The notes under the pieces are model-generated. The model saw only the letters and a list, made by a program, of their open reading frames with translations, had not been told where the DNA came from and ran no database searches. Positions 47,733-57,816 of a DNA stretch of 64,000 bases are shown one piece after another. Source of the DNA: Pseudomonadota bacterium (GTDB taxonomy: Bacteria > Pseudomonadota > Gammaproteobacteria > Nitrosococcales > Methylophagaceae); NCBI GenBank assembly GCA_030576275.1, contig JALIBN010000024.1:1-64000 (forward strand), read 5' to 3'. Made by a program: the position numbers and the translations under genes. Numbering within the stretch: position 1 is the first letter of the stretch; every line of letters starts with the position of its first letter.

Positions 47733-49061
47733 ATGAGTAACCGTATGAATAACGTAGCGCTTGAACAAGCGGCAGAAATTGCATTACAACAAGCAAAATC
47801 ACAGGGTGCTACGGCAGCCGAAGTCGGCGTCAGCCATAGTAAAGGCCTGTCTGTCAGTGTACGACAAGGCGATGTTGAAACGCTTGAATATAATAGTGAC
47901 ACGGGTTTAGGCATTACTGTTTATTTTGGTCAGAGCAAAGCCTCTGCCAGCACCTCAGATTTAAAACCGGCGGCAATTGCTGATGCCGTAAAAGCCGCAA
48001 GTCGCATAGCTAAACATACTCAAGCAGATGACTGTGCAGGTTTAGCTGATGCTGAATTAATGGCAACCGAATTTCCTGACCTGTCTTTGTATCATCCTTG
48101 GGATATTGATGCGGAACGCGCGATCATAATTGCCACCGAGTGTGAACAAGCAGGTTATGACGTTGACCCACGCATTAACAATTCAGAAGGCGCTAGTGTA
48201 TCAAGCCATGAAGGTGGTCGAGTGTATGCTAATAGTCATGGTTTTATGGGTAGTACCATTAGTAGTCGCCATAGCGTGGCATGCACTTTAATAGCCAATG
48301 ATGACCGAGGTATGCAACGTGATTATTGGTACGATATTGCCCGTGATGCCGCCGACTTGGACTCGGCCAGAAATATTGGTCAACGTGCGGCAAAGAACAC
48401 ATTACAACGCTTAAATGCCAGAACAATAACCACAGGTTCTTATCCGGTTATTTTTGCCGCAGAAGTTGCGCCATCTTTGTTTGGTCAATTTATTTCAGCT
48501 ATTCGTGGCGGTGCTTTGTATCGTAAATCAACGTTTTTACTGGATCATCTAGGCAAGCAGGTTTTTCCTGAGTTTATGCACATTCATGAACAACCTCGCT
48601 TAGTAAAAGCATTGGGTAGCGCCGCCTTTGATGGTGATGGTGTAGCAACTCAAGCACGTGACATTATCACTGATGGTGTATTGCAAGGTTATGTTTTAGA
48701 TAGTTATTCTGCACGTAAGTTAAAAATGGAAACTACAGGAAATGCGGGTGGAGTGCATAATTTGACGATTGATAGTGGCAATCTAAATTTTGCTGACTTA
48801 CTCAAAGAAATGGGCACCGGCATCGTAGTGACTGAAACGATGGGCATGGGTGTAAATATTGTTACGGGCGATTATTCGCAAGGTGCCGCTGGTTTTTGGG
48901 TAGAAAATGGCGTGATTCAATACCCGATAGATGAGTTCACTATTGCCAGTAATTTACGCGATATGTTTATGGGTATTCAGGCGGTTGGTAATGATGTCAA
49001 TATGCGTGGTAATACGCGTACGGGTTCAGTTTGGATCGATAAGATGAAAATTGCCGGTTAG
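47733..49061 (+). CDS. pmbA: TldE/PmbA, subunit of the TldD-TldE protease
   Basis: Protein of 442 aa of the PmbA (TldE) family: VGVSHSKGLSVSVRQGDVETLEYN at the start, RVYANSHGFMGS in the middle, GNAGGVHNLTIDSG and WVENGVIQYPIDEFTIASNLRDM toward the end. TldE lacks the metal-site HExxxH of TldD, as expected, and pairs with TldD to trim peptides and modified peptide antibiotics. tldD is not in the window. Convergent with the PilZ-like gene, sharing a 4-base overlap. Confidence 0.94.
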   Translation: MSNRMNNVALEQAAEIALQQAKSQGATAAEVGVSHSKGLSVSVRQGDVETLEYNSDTGLGITVYFGQSKASASTSDLKPAAIADAVKAASRIAKHTQADDCAGLADAELMATEFPDLSLYHPWDIDAERAIIIATECEQAGYDVDPRINNSEGASVSSHEGGRVYANSHGFMGSTISSRHSVACTLIANDDRGMQRDYWYDIARDAADLDSARNIGQRAAKNTLQRLNARTITTGSYPVIFAAEVAPSLFGQFISAIRGGALYRKSTFLLDHLGKQVFPEFMHIHEQPRLVKALGSAAFDGDGVATQARDIITDGVLQGYVLDSYSARKLKMETTGNAGGVHNLTIDSGNLNFADLLKEMGTGIVVTETMGMGVNIVTGDYSQGAAGFWVENGVIQYPIDEFTIASNLRDMFMGIQAVGNDVNMRGNTRTGSVWIDKMKIAG

Positions 49062-51301
49062 TTTTTGTTTGTATAAGCGGCTTCAAGTATATCGGTAACA
49101 TCAATAAGATTGCCGATGCCAAATAAGCCATATAAGATATCTCGAATTTGCTTCACTTTATGCGGTGTTTGATTTCGAAGTGCTAACAATTGTGTTTTGA
49201 GATCGTCTTCGTTATCTAATGCATTTACTTGAATAGGCGATAAAGAGCATTGGAAGAAGACATAGTGCTCATTGGCCATGGCGCGACTAATAAATAACTC
49301 TTTTCCTGCGGAATATGAAAAGTCAAAATCAGTAGTAATCACCCAGTCATTATTTTTGGTTTTACTTTGGTAGCAATACATACCAAAACTGATACCGCTA
49401 TTGTCTCCACTAGATTTATTTTTAATTATTTCTGATAAAGGTACGACCATTTTTGCTAATGCCCGCCAAAGCGAATCATTTTGATCTGCATGGTTAAATT
49501 GTGTTGTTGCAATGGCCTGTAATATTCTTTTTTGATTCGAATCAAGCCCAAAATACAGTGGGATAGAAGAGATGGTTGCGGGCAATAATTGTCGATAGAT
49601 AGAGGTTTCTTTACCGGCAATAAGATCATGATTATTGATTACAAGCTTGTCTTTATTACGTTCAATTACTGACTCAAAAAATTGATTTATGCTGACAGGG
49701 CTTAAGTGTGACAAGCGCTGTAAACCTAATCTTGTGTGCCCATCCGCTAATGCAATCTTATTTTTCACTAAAAATGAAATACCGAATAAATCATGTTTGT
49801 TAGTTTGATTCTGCCAACGGGTGAAGTCGATGGTGATTCGAGTATCTTGGGAAATTTTGATGTCATTGGGAATATGTAGTGACAAGCCGTCCCGCGAGAA
49901 ATCTATTGTATAAGCATTGAAGAATTGATCGCCAAGATGAGCGATAACGGGTGTGTTCAGAAAGAATCTTTGGCGAGTACGATGAATGTAATGTTTAAAC
50001 GAAGTAGCAATGGGCAACTGGTCTTGAACGGTATTAACGATATTAAAGTTACGTAATTCATTTTCATTAAATTTGGCTGGTGAATTTATATTCAAACAAA
50101 CACTCGACAGATCGATAATGGAAATGGTTTGAGTAATTGAGCTTAAGCGACTTGATAATACCTTGCTATAATTTGGATCTAGCTTGCTTATAAATGCGAG
50201 TTCATCATCAAAAATAGCAGGATTAAACTGTTGCTTTGCGGGCTGTAACAGTAATACATGGCTTTGTTGTTGCTGACGATGCCAGTTCAGTGCTCTGGCT
50301 ATTAAAGTAGGGTCGCGGCGAGGAACGGCAATGCTTTTTAGAGTGTTATTAATCTTGAAAATAACAACCAGATAGTCTTCACTACTTAGCATGACTTGCT
50401 TAATCGGTAATAGAGACAAATCTGTTTTATGAGAATTATTTAAACATTCAAGCACCTTGTCTCCACCGAGCATTAAGTGAAAAGCTTTTATTGGTTCGGG
50501 GTCCTCTGAATGGCTTAACCAGAGTAGTGGTCTATTTAATGAACGAGTGAATAGCCTTAGATAATAAAGACTTGCTAGATTGAAAATGGAATCATCGAGA
50601 TCAATATGGGCAGGGTTATCGTGTTGTTGTGTCCAATTATCAAACCACTTTGTTATCTCGATATTGTCATCTCGATTACGAACTAATATCGCGTAAGTAT
50701 GTTTTTCATCATGCTCGATTTTAACAACTTTATAGCTGATTTGGGTTAGTAAATTCGTGGTGTCTGCTTGATTTAAGCTTGGAAAAGTGACGCGGACATA
50801 GTCGCCCTGTTCTATCGAATGTGCACGGCGGAGGGTTATCTTGAGCGAGCTACTCGTGATGTCGATAGTAGAACCATGATAAAGCACATCGGCAATGGTG
50901 ATATCAATCGGGCTGGCATAAACAATACGGCGTTCTTTACGCTGTAAAATTTGATCAAAGGGAATATATTGCGGTTGAACAGGATCTTGGTGCAAAATTT
51001 CTTTTTTAGTGTCAAAAGTGACATTTTGCTGTTGTTGATCAAGCATCTTCAATGCCTTGAGCAATGAATCATAAACCCCCATGGTGTAACGACCATTAAA
51101 GCGAACTAATAATTGCTTTGCGAGTAAATAAGCTCGGTCATCAAGATAATGAATGCGTTCGCCAAAGGTATAGGCCTGACACTCACCCGCTACCTTGCCA
51201 CGTAGATCGATAATACGATTGCAAGGCTTATTTAATCTTTGGATTTCTAAATGACGTAAAAAGGCTTCATTTATGGCTGAAGTCTCGTTATCTTTAGCCA
51301 T
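49058..51301 (-). CDS. Large protein with two PilZ-like domains
   Basis: Protein of 747 aa, cytoplasmic, no signal or membrane span. A C-terminal-half PilZ-like domain at about 445-530 has RxxxR (RTRQRF) followed by DFSRDGLSL, the c-di-GMP binding signature RxxxR plus DxSxxG. A second, more degenerate copy at about 120-205 has RKERR and DITSSSL, without the Gly. The rest is not recognised. Likely a c-di-GMP responsive protein acting on surface or motility functions, but that rests on the motifs only. Its stop overlaps pmbA's end; it is followed upstream by the bolA-like gene in the same direction, 6 bases away. Confidence 0.75.
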   Translation of the reverse strand: MAKDNETSAINEAFLRHLEIQRLNKPCNRIIDLRGKVAGECQAYTFGERIHYLDDRAYLLAKQLLVRFNGRYTMGVYDSLLKALKMLDQQQQNVTFDTKKEILHQDPVQPQYIPFDQILQRKERRIVYASPIDITIADVLYHGSTIDITSSSLKITLRRAHSIEQGDYVRVTFPSLNQADTTNLLTQISYKVVKIEHDEKHTYAILVRNRDDNIEITKWFDNWTQQHDNPAHIDLDDSIFNLASLYYLRLFTRSLNRPLLWLSHSEDPEPIKAFHLMLGGDKVLECLNNSHKTDLSLLPIKQVMLSSEDYLVVIFKINNTLKSIAVPRRDPTLIARALNWHRQQQQSHVLLLQPAKQQFNPAIFDDELAFISKLDPNYSKVLSSRLSSITQTISIIDLSSVCLNINSPAKFNENELRNFNIVNTVQDQLPIATSFKHYIHRTRQRFFLNTPVIAHLGDQFFNAYTIDFSRDGLSLHIPNDIKISQDTRITIDFTRWQNQTNKHDLFGISFLVKNKIALADGHTRLGLQRLSHLSPVSINQFFESVIERNKDKLVINNHDLIAGKETSIYRQLLPATISSIPLYFGLDSNQKRILQAIATTQFNHADQNDSLWRALAKMVVPLSEIIKNKSSGDNSGISFGMYCYQSKTKNNDWVITTDFDFSYSAGKELFISRAMANEHYVFFQCSLSPIQVNALDNEDDLKTQLLALRNQTPHKVKQIRDILYGLFGIGNLIDVTDILEAAYTNKN

Positions 51302-51307
51302 AGGTGG

Positions 51308-51583
51308 TTATAAATTTAGACCATATTCAGCGGGCGTTTTAGCTTGAATACTGAGCGCGTGAATGTCATTTGTCATTAAGTCTCCCACTGCTTCATAGAC
51401 CAAGCGGTGTCGTTTAATGAGTGATAAACCATTGAAAGCTTCGCTCACGATAGTCACAGTGTAATGACTGCCTCCCGTATTGCCAGCATGACCTGCATGC
51501 AATGCACTATCGTCTTGCAGATCTAAATACGTTGGATTAAGGCTATTGAGGGCTACTTGTAGTTTTCTGGTAGTTTCGGTCAT
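51308..51583 (-). CDS. BolA family protein
   Basis: Protein of 91 aa with the BolA fold: [24 protein letters not shown] and [19 protein letters not shown]. BolA proteins pair with monothiol glutaredoxins in iron-sulfur handling or act as regulators; the His in AGHAG and in KRHRLVY are the usual ligands. Downstream of yciI with a 4-base overlap (ATGA). Confidence 0.93.
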   Translation of the reverse strand: MTETTRKLQVALNSLNPTYLDLQDDSALHAGHAGNTGGSHYTVTIVSEAFNGLSLIKRHRLVYEAVGDLMTNDIHALSIQAKTPAEYGLNL

Positions 51584-51879
51584 GGTAATACTTTTTTGAA
51601 GGGTTTAACGACAACTTTAGCATATACGCCTGCTTTAATATAAGGATCGGCATCAGCCCAAGCTTGTGCTTGTAACAAATCGCGAAATTCCGCTACTACC
51701 AGACTGCCGCTGAAGCCTTCTTGACCCGGATCTTCACTATCAATTGCAGGATGAGGGCCGGCTAATATCAAGCGGCCTTGTAGTTGCAATTCGTTTAGTC
51801 GTTCAAGGTGCGCGGGTCTTGCCGCTAGTCGACGACTTAAACTTTCAGCAACATCTTCGCTAATGATGGCGTAAAGCAT
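51580..51879 (-). CDS. yciI: YciI family protein
   Basis: Protein of 99 aa with the YciI ferredoxin-like fold: [39 protein letters not shown], and [24 protein letters not shown] conserved His-Asp pair (HPAIDSED) is kept. Biochemical role unknown. Sits between yciB and the bolA-like gene, overlapping each. Confidence 0.92.
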   Translation of the reverse strand: MLYAIISEDVAESLSRRLAARPAHLERLNELQLQGRLILAGPHPAIDSEDPGQEGFSGSLVVAEFRDLLQAQAWADADPYIKAGVYAKVVVKPFKKVLP

Positions 51880-52481
51880 TATTTACTATCCTTATATGAT
51901 TCAGGTTTTGGAGATTCAATCGCATGTTTAGCTAGATATACTGATTGGCCGATGATAAATACGATGGTTAAACCTAATAAGCCAAATAGTTTGAAGTTGA
52001 CCCAAGTGGCTTCATCAAAGTTAAACGCAACATAGAGATTAGCTAGACCTGAGCCTATAAAAAATAATACCCAAGCCACATTAAGTTTGAACCATATCGC
52101 GTTTGATAATTGAATATGTTCTGCCATCATGCGTTCAAGTAATGATTTGTCAGTAAACACGTGGGAACCGATAAAGACCAGTGCAAATAGCCAATTGACT
52201 GCAGTGGGTTTCCATTTGATGAAGTCAGGGTTTTGCAACCAAAGCGTTGCACCGCCTAATACGAGTACCAGCACTAACGTTATTAAATGTGATTTTTCGA
52301 CTTTTCTAGTGAATAACCAAGTGATAGCTACTTGCAATACTGAAGCGATAATCATCACTGTTGTGGCGACGTATATGCCCTTGATATCGTATTCCTGCTC
52401 ACCCCAATGATAGATGCCACCACCAAATTTATAGGCAACAAAAAATAGTACAATTGGTAGGAAATCAAAAAATAGTTTCAT
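51879..52481 (-). CDS. yciB: Inner-membrane septation protein YciB/IspZ
   Basis: Polytopic membrane protein of 200 aa starting [17 protein letters not shown], with five helices and the conserved [22 protein letters not shown]. YciB contributes to cell envelope integrity and septation. Start overlaps nothing; the divergent rnm gene begins 45 bases away. Confidence 0.95.
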   Translation of the reverse strand: MKLFFDFLPIVLFFVAYKFGGGIYHWGEQEYDIKGIYVATTVMIIASVLQVAITWLFTRKVEKSHLITLVLVLVLGGATLWLQNPDFIKWKPTAVNWLFALVFIGSHVFTDKSLLERMMAEHIQLSNAIWFKLNVAWVLFFIGSGLANLYVAFNFDEATWVNFKLFGLLGLTIVFIIGQSVYLAKHAIESPKPESYKDSK

Positions 52482-52526
52482 GATGTTTTTTGCTTTAAAA
52501 AGTAACGATCATCATTTTAACGTAAA

Positions 52527-53363
52527 ATGTTAAAAATGACTTGTTATGACTTACATTCACACTCGACTGCATCTGATGGTGCCTTGTCGCCCGAAGATCT
52601 CATTGCCCGCGCGATAGCGCAGGGCGTTAATGTCCTGGCATTAACCGATCACGATGGTACCGAGGGCATAGCTAAGGCCCAACAGGCCTCACAAAATACT
52701 GATTTAACCCTCATTGCCGGAGTGGAAATTTCGGTAACCTGGGGCGGTGGCACCGTTCATATCATTGGTTTGAATGTGGATGTTGACAATGCCACTTTGC
52801 AGCAAGGTTTGATGGAAATGCGCACTTTTCGTATTGGCCGTGCTGCAAAAATGGCTGAAAGATTAGAAAAGGCGGGCATTACTGGCGCGCTTGATGGCGC
52901 TAGAAAATATGCCTCCGACGTTATGTTGGGTCGATTGCATTTCGCTCAATTTCTGGTCGAGCAAGGGCATGCTAAAAATATTAGCGATGTTTTTAAACGA
53001 TTTTTGGTGAGGAATAAACCGGGTTATGTGGCTGGTGAATGGGCTAGTCTGACTGATGCGGTGACATGGATCATCGCCGCTGGTGGCCAAGCGGTTATTG
53101 CGCATCCAGCACGCTATAAAATGACCGCCACTAAACTACGTAGGTTAGTCACTGACTTTAAATTCGCTGGTGGCGTGGGAATTGAGGTTGTATCAGGTCG
53201 GCAACATCCAGAAGAAGTTAAAAATTTGGCGCGATTGGCCGAACAGTTTGAATTATTAGCTTCTTGCGGTTCTGATTTTCACACGCCGGAGAATACGTGG
53301 GTGGAACTTGGCCATCTAGTAGCATTGCCCAAAAGTTGTGTGCCTATTTGGTCTACATGGTAG
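52527..53363 (+). CDS. rnm: PHP-domain RNase AM / 3',5'-nucleotide phosphatase (Rnm, YciV/TrpH)
   Basis: PHP-family metallo-phosphoesterase of 278 aa. Metal ligands are in YDLHSHSTASDGALSP, LTDHDGTEG, GVEISVTW, VIAHPAR and GSDFHTPE. E. coli RnaAM (YciV) trims the 5' ends of rRNAs and short RNAs and removes 3'-phosphate from nucleoside bisphosphates. Neighbours yciB/yciI/yciO are those of the E. coli yciV region. Confidence 0.93.
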   Translation: MLKMTCYDLHSHSTASDGALSPEDLIARAIAQGVNVLALTDHDGTEGIAKAQQASQNTDLTLIAGVEISVTWGGGTVHIIGLNVDVDNATLQQGLMEMRTFRIGRAAKMAERLEKAGITGALDGARKYASDVMLGRLHFAQFLVEQGHAKNISDVFKRFLVRNKPGYVAGEWASLTDAVTWIIAAGGQAVIAHPARYKMTATKLRRLVTDFKFAGGVGIEVVSGRQHPEEVKNLARLAEQFELLASCGSDFHTPENTWVELGHLVALPKSCVPIWSTW

Positions 53364-53655
53364 TCAAAAATAATTCGCTCTCTAGCCTGAACAACTGGTT
53401 TTTTGTCTTTAAAAAAGCCGACAAAAAAATTCCTAGACCAAATAGCTGAGCTGAGAAATTAAGTTATATAATAGTCTAATGATATGAAGCGGCTTTATTT
53501 TGTTACTCATGAAGCCTATTTTTAATCGAGGCGGCCAGCATTGCTCACTATTACATTAGGCAATTAAAGGCATATTTTAATAGTTTAAACAAGATTTTTA
53601 TTGTATAAACGCACAGTCACTCAACACGTCGTTGAGGTTATTTAAAAGGTTTTTC
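53364..53655. other. 292-bp intergenic region between rnm and yciO
   Basis: The longest gene-free stretch of the window. It holds an AT-rich hairpin (TTTTTTGTC ... GACAAAAAA, 53400-53430) that may terminate rnm, a TATAAT at 53467-53472 without a good -35, and a 6-bp stem CTCAAC/GTTGAG just before the yciO ribosome binding site. No convincing gene. Confidence 0.5.
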
Positions 53656-54279
53656 ATGAGTCAGTTTTTTCAGATACACCCTGAAAATCCACAAAAACGT
53701 TTAATCGTCCAAGCCTGCGACATTATCCGTAAAGGTGGCCTAGTGGTGTATCCCACGGATTCGGGTTATGCACTGGGTTGTCATATTGGTGACAAAGGGG
53801 CGATGGATAAAATCCGCCGAATTCGTCAGTTAGATGATGATCATAACTTTACTTTAGTGTGCCGTGATTTGTCAGAAATCTCGACGTATGCCAAGGTGAA
53901 TAACAGCGTATACCGTGCTATAAAAGCCCATACGCCTGGCGCTTATACCTTTGTTTTGCCTGCAACTAAAGAAGTGCCGCGTCGTCTTCAACACTCTAAA
54001 CGTAAAACGATTGGCCTACGCATTCCAAATAATCTCATTGCCTTAGCCTTATTAGAGGAACTCAATGAACCTTTAATGAGTTCAACGATGATTTTTCCAG
54101 GCGAAGATATGCCGATGACTGATCCAGAAGATATTATGGATCGTGTTGGTAAACAGGTCGACTTGATCATTGATGGTGGCGCTGGTGGTGCAGTAGCCAC
54201 AACGGTGATTGAGTTCATTGATGATATGCCTGAGATTGTGCGAGTTGGCTTGGGTGATCCATCACCATTTGAAGACTAA
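53656..54279 (+). CDS. yciO: YciO, YrdC/Sua5-domain protein
   Basis: Protein of 207 aa of the threonylcarbamoyl-AMP synthase-like family: GGLVVYPTDSGYALGCHIG, RDDHNFTLVCRDLSEI-type region, and a C-terminal IVRVGLGD. YciO is a paralogue of the tRNA t6A enzyme TsaC and its own role is less clear. ATG 53656 is preceded by AAAAGGT; an upstream in-frame start at 53632 is less likely. Confidence 0.9.
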   Translation: MSQFFQIHPENPQKRLIVQACDIIRKGGLVVYPTDSGYALGCHIGDKGAMDKIRRIRQLDDDHNFTLVCRDLSEISTYAKVNNSVYRAIKAHTPGAYTFVLPATKEVPRRLQHSKRKTIGLRIPNNLIALALLEELNEPLMSSTMIFPGEDMPMTDPEDIMDRVGKQVDLIIDGGAGGAVATTVIEFIDDMPEIVRVGLGDPSPFED

Positions 54280-54328
54280 AAAAGAACCCTAAATTAGTGA
54301 AATAGCTAGGGGTAGGAATGACATACTC

Positions 54329-54847
54329 ATGTTGAACTATCGTAATATTCAAATAGTAAAAACAATAGTACTAAGTTGTCTCGGCTTATTCTTGGTGACT
54401 GCCTGTTCGACAGTGCCGAATAATCCCACTGTTACTATTACGATTGCTAGCCCTCACGTAAATAACACTACAGAGACATTAGGTGACGTTATCGTACAAT
54501 CTGCAAAATTACAGATGGGTATTCCATATAAGTTTGGCGGTAATTCACCTAGTGAAGGGTTTGATTGTTCAGGATTAGCCTTGTATAGCCACCGCATCAA
54601 TGGCATTTCTATCCCTAGACAAACCGCAGAACAATTTAAACTGGGCAAACATATCAACAGAAATCAGTTGAATAGTGGCGATTTACTTTTTTTCAGAACG
54701 ATGGGCCAGAGTGTTTCCCATGTTGGCATTTATATGGAAAACGATATATTTATTCACGCACCAAATAGTCGCAAAAATGTTGAAACAGAAACCTTAGATA
54801 ATTCCTATTATAAAAAACGCTATTTGGGAGCTCGTCGCTACTGGTAG
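54329..54847 (+). CDS. NlpC/P60 family cell-wall hydrolase lipoprotein
   Basis: Protein of 172 aa with a signal sequence and lipobox VTAC (Cys at about 26), so a likely outer-membrane lipoprotein. The NlpC/P60 peptidase domain covers about 50-172: catalytic Cys in FDCSGLALYSH, His in VSHVGIYM and third polar residue His in FIHAPN. It should cleave D-glutamyl-diaminopimelate type bonds in peptidoglycan, like E. coli Spr/MepS and NlpC. Confidence 0.9.
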   Translation: MLNYRNIQIVKTIVLSCLGLFLVTACSTVPNNPTVTITIASPHVNNTTETLGDVIVQSAKLQMGIPYKFGGNSPSEGFDCSGLALYSHRINGISIPRQTAEQFKLGKHINRNQLNSGDLLFFRTMGQSVSHVGIYMENDIFIHAPNSRKNVETETLDNSYYKKRYLGARRYW

Positions 54848-55018
54848 AACCCTTTTTCTGGATTTATTATCACAAGTTTATTTGAAAAGCTTACGCTAAT
54901 ATTCATCTTGATCAAGACTCCCTTCCTTCCTCCCTTCAAAATGGCTCTTAGCCTCGCAAAAAATAACTATCAATATGCATTGTAAGATTAATTTCATACC
55001 CCATAACTGTTTACTAAA

Positions 55019-55045
55019 TTGATATGTACATTGTTATTCTATAAT
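55019..55045 (+). promoter_or_regulatory. clpB: Possible sigma-70 promoter upstream of clpB
   Basis: TTGATA at 55019-55024 and TATAAT at 55040-55045, spacing 15 bases (short by two). Lies 86 bases before the clpB ATG and upstream of the heat-shock promoter. Confidence 0.4.
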
Positions 55046-55067
55046 TAACATGTTTTTTGTAAGACTA

Positions 55068-55096
55068 CTTGATTTACTAATGGGCTTCCCCCATCT
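55068..55096 (+). promoter_or_regulatory. clpB: Sigma-32 heat-shock promoter of clpB
   Basis: CTTGAT at 55068-55073 and CCCCATCT at 55089-55096 with a 15-base spacer match the RpoH consensus CTTGAA-N(13-15)-CCCCATnT in all but one position. The -10 ends 34 bases before the clpB ATG and a GGATGG ribosome binding site follows. A heat-shock promoter is expected for clpB. Confidence 0.85.
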
Positions 55097-55130
55097 TGTT
55101 AGCAACACAATACAAACCTAGGATGGCATT

Positions 55131-57704
55131 ATGCAAATCGATAAATTAACCAGCAAATTTCAAGAAGCTTTAGCTGCCGCACAAAGTATGGCGGTTGGCA
55201 AGGATCACCAATTTATTGAGCCCTCGCACCTTATGTTGGCCTTGCTACAACAACAATCGGGAACAGTAAAACCATTATTGGCACAAAGTGGTGTCAATAT
55301 TACGGCCTACCAAGCGGAGTTGGAAAATCAATTGAGTCGCATGGCTCAAGTTGAAGGTGGCAGTGGCGACATTCATATTTCACAAGATTTAAATCGTCTT
55401 TTAAACCAGACCGATAAATTGGCACAAAAAAGGCAGGACCAGTTTATATCGAGTGAATTATTTGTTTTGGCGATGATTGAAGATAGAAATAAAGCGGGTG
55501 ATTTATTGCGTCAACATGGCGGCAATAAATCATCACTTGAAGCGGCGATAGAAAAAATACGTGGAGGCGAAAAAGTGACCGATCAAAATGCCGAAGAACA
55601 ACGTCAAGCACTGGAAAAATATACCATCGATCTGACCGAGCTAGCTGAAAACGGCAAGCTTGACCCTGTTATTGGTCGAGATGACGAAATTCGCCGCACT
55701 ATACAAGTGTTGCAACGTCGCACCAAAAATAATCCGGTGTTGATTGGTGAGCCAGGGGTTGGTAAAACGGCCATTGTCGAAGGCTTAGCACAACGTATTA
55801 TCAATGGTGAAGTGCCAGAAGGCATGAGACATAAACGTGTATTGTCTTTAGATATGGGCGCGTTAATTGCTGGCGCTAAATTTCGTGGTGAATTTGAAGA
55901 ACGCCTGAAAGCAGTATTAAAAGATCTATCGAAACAAGAAGGACAGATCATTCTATTTATTGATGAGATTCACACCATGGTCGGTGCTGGCAAGGCAGAA
56001 GGTGCGATGGATGCAGGTAATATGCTCAAACCAGCACTAGCACGTGGTGAACTGCATTGTATTGGTGCTACGACTTTAGATGAATATCGTAAATATGTTG
56101 AAAAAGATGCTGCTTTAGAGCGTCGTTTCCAAAAAATACAAGTTGGCGAACCTTCAGTTGAAGATACCATTGCGATTTTACGTGGGTTAAGTGAGCGTTA
56201 TGAAGTGCATCATGGCGTTAATATTACCGATCCCGCCATTGTTGCGGCCGCGACCTTATCGCATCGTTACATTACGGATCGAATGTTACCGGATAAAGCG
56301 ATTGATTTGATTGATGAAGCTGGCAGTCGTATTCGGATGGAAATTGATTCTAAACCTGAATCATTAGATCGCATGGAGCGTCGCTTAATTCAATTGAAAA
56401 TTGAACGGGTAGCCCTGAAAAAAGAATCAGATGATGCATCTAAAAAACGTCTAGAAATACTTGAATCTGAGATGGATAATCTTGAACGCGAATATGCTGA
56501 TTTAGAAGAGATATGGAAATCAGAAAAAGCATCATTGCATGGCAGTCAGCACATTAAAGAAGGCCTTGAAAAGGCACGAATGGAACTTGAAATGGCTACT
56601 CGTAGTAGTGATTATGCAAAAATGTCAGAACTGCAATACGGTAAAATTCCTGAGCTAGAAAAGCAACTTGTTCTGGCTGCACAAGCAGAAACGCAGGAGT
56701 TTCAATTATTACGCAATGAAGTGGGCGAAGAAGAAATTGCCGAAGTAGTCTCAAAATGGACAGGTATTCCAGTATCAAAAATGCTGGAAGGAGAGCGCGA
56801 TAAGCTTTTGAAAATGGATGATGCCTTACATGAACGTGTTATTGGTCAAGATGAAGCGGTAACCGCGGTGGCAAATGCCATTCGACGAAGTCGTGCTGGT
56901 TTATCAGATCCTGATCGGCCCAATGGTTCATTTCTATTTTTAGGTCCAACAGGTGTAGGTAAAACTGAGCTCTGTAAATCATTAGCAACGTTCTTATTTG
57001 ATACTGAAGATGCCATGGTACGGATCGATATGTCCGAGTTTATGGAAAAGCATTCAGTAGCACGATTAGTGGGAGCACCGCCAGGTTATGTGGGTTATGA
57101 AGAAGGTGGTTATCTGACTGAGGCTGTACGCCGTAAACCTTATTCGGTCATTTTGCTTGATGAAGTAGAAAAAGCGCATCCGGATGTATTTAATATCTTG
57201 TTGCAAGTATTAGATGATGGTCGTTTGACGGATGGTCAGGGTCGTACCGTTGATTTTCGCAATACCGTTATCGTGATGACATCCAACTTGGGTTCAAATG
57301 TGATTCAAGAAATGGCGAGTGAAGACGATTACGAGAAGATGAAAGCCGCAGTGATGAATATTGTAGGTCAGCATTTCCGTCCTGAGTTCATCAATCGTGT
57401 TGATGATGTGGTGGTCTTCCATCCATTACAACGTGAGCAAATTCATGCTATTGCCGATATTCAATTGGGACATTTGCGTCAGCGGTTAGCTGATCGGGAT
57501 ATGGCATTGCAGGTCAGTGACAGAGCCTTAGATTTGATTGCCGAAGCTGGTTTTGATCCGGTTTACGGTGCGCGACCACTTAAACGAGTGATTCAACAAC
57601 AATTGGAAAACAGTTTGGCGCATGATTTGTTATCAGGAAGATTCAAGGGTGGAGATACCATCAAAGTTGATGTGTCTGATGGTGTATTATCTTTTAGTAA
57701 TTAA
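55131..57704 (+). CDS. clpB: ClpB disaggregase
   Basis: Hexameric AAA+ chaperone of 857 aa that with DnaK extracts proteins from aggregates. N-terminal Clp-N domain (1-145), first ATPase with Walker [10 protein letters not shown] near 206, the long coiled-coil middle domain (about 400-530), second ATPase with [10 protein letters not shown] near 605, Walker B ([12 protein letters not shown]), and C-terminal domain. Complete, with no internal breaks. Terminator follows at 57725. Confidence 0.98.
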   Translation: MQIDKLTSKFQEALAAAQSMAVGKDHQFIEPSHLMLALLQQQSGTVKPLLAQSGVNITAYQAELENQLSRMAQVEGGSGDIHISQDLNRLLNQTDKLAQKRQDQFISSELFVLAMIEDRNKAGDLLRQHGGNKSSLEAAIEKIRGGEKVTDQNAEEQRQALEKYTIDLTELAENGKLDPVIGRDDEIRRTIQVLQRRTKNNPVLIGEPGVGKTAIVEGLAQRIINGEVPEGMRHKRVLSLDMGALIAGAKFRGEFEERLKAVLKDLSKQEGQIILFIDEIHTMVGAGKAEGAMDAGNMLKPALARGELHCIGATTLDEYRKYVEKDAALERRFQKIQVGEPSVEDTIAILRGLSERYEVHHGVNITDPAIVAAATLSHRYITDRMLPDKAIDLIDEAGSRIRMEIDSKPESLDRMERRLIQLKIERVALKKESDDASKKRLEILESEMDNLEREYADLEEIWKSEKASLHGSQHIKEGLEKARMELEMATRSSDYAKMSELQYGKIPELEKQLVLAAQAETQEFQLLRNEVGEEEIAEVVSKWTGIPVSKMLEGERDKLLKMDDALHERVIGQDEAVTAVANAIRRSRAGLSDPDRPNGSFLFLGPTGVGKTELCKSLATFLFDTEDAMVRIDMSEFMEKHSVARLVGAPPGYVGYEEGGYLTEAVRRKPYSVILLDEVEKAHPDVFNILLQVLDDGRLTDGQGRTVDFRNTVIVMTSNLGSNVIQEMASEDDYEKMKAAVMNIVGQHFRPEFINRVDDVVVFHPLQREQIHAIADIQLGHLRQRLADRDMALQVSDRALDLIAEAGFDPVYGARPLKRVIQQQLENSLAHDLLSGRFKGGDTIKVDVSDGVLSFSN

Positions 57705-57724
57705 GTTGTTTTCATTTAATTAAA

Positions 57725-57756
57725 AAAGCCCTGCTCAATGAGTGGGGCTTTTTTTT
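57725..57756 (+). terminator. Rho-independent terminator of clpB
   Basis: AAAGCCC ... GGGGCTT stem with a loop that can pair further (GCTCA / GAGT region), followed by eight T residues. Begins 21 bases after the clpB stop. Confidence 0.88.
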
Positions 57757-57816
57757 GACTATGATGTGGCATTATTACCAGTAAATAAGAAATACCTTTG
57801 GGATAAGGATTTAAGC

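Noticed and set aside
53400-53432. AT-rich stem TTTTTTGTC/GACAAAAAA as a definite terminator or small RNA
   Set aside because: Stem is almost all A-T and alternative pairings exist, so I only note it in the intergenic entry.
55604-55951. Minus-strand open frame inside clpB
   Set aside because: Antisense shadow of the first ATPase domain of ClpB; composition is that of reversed coding sequence.
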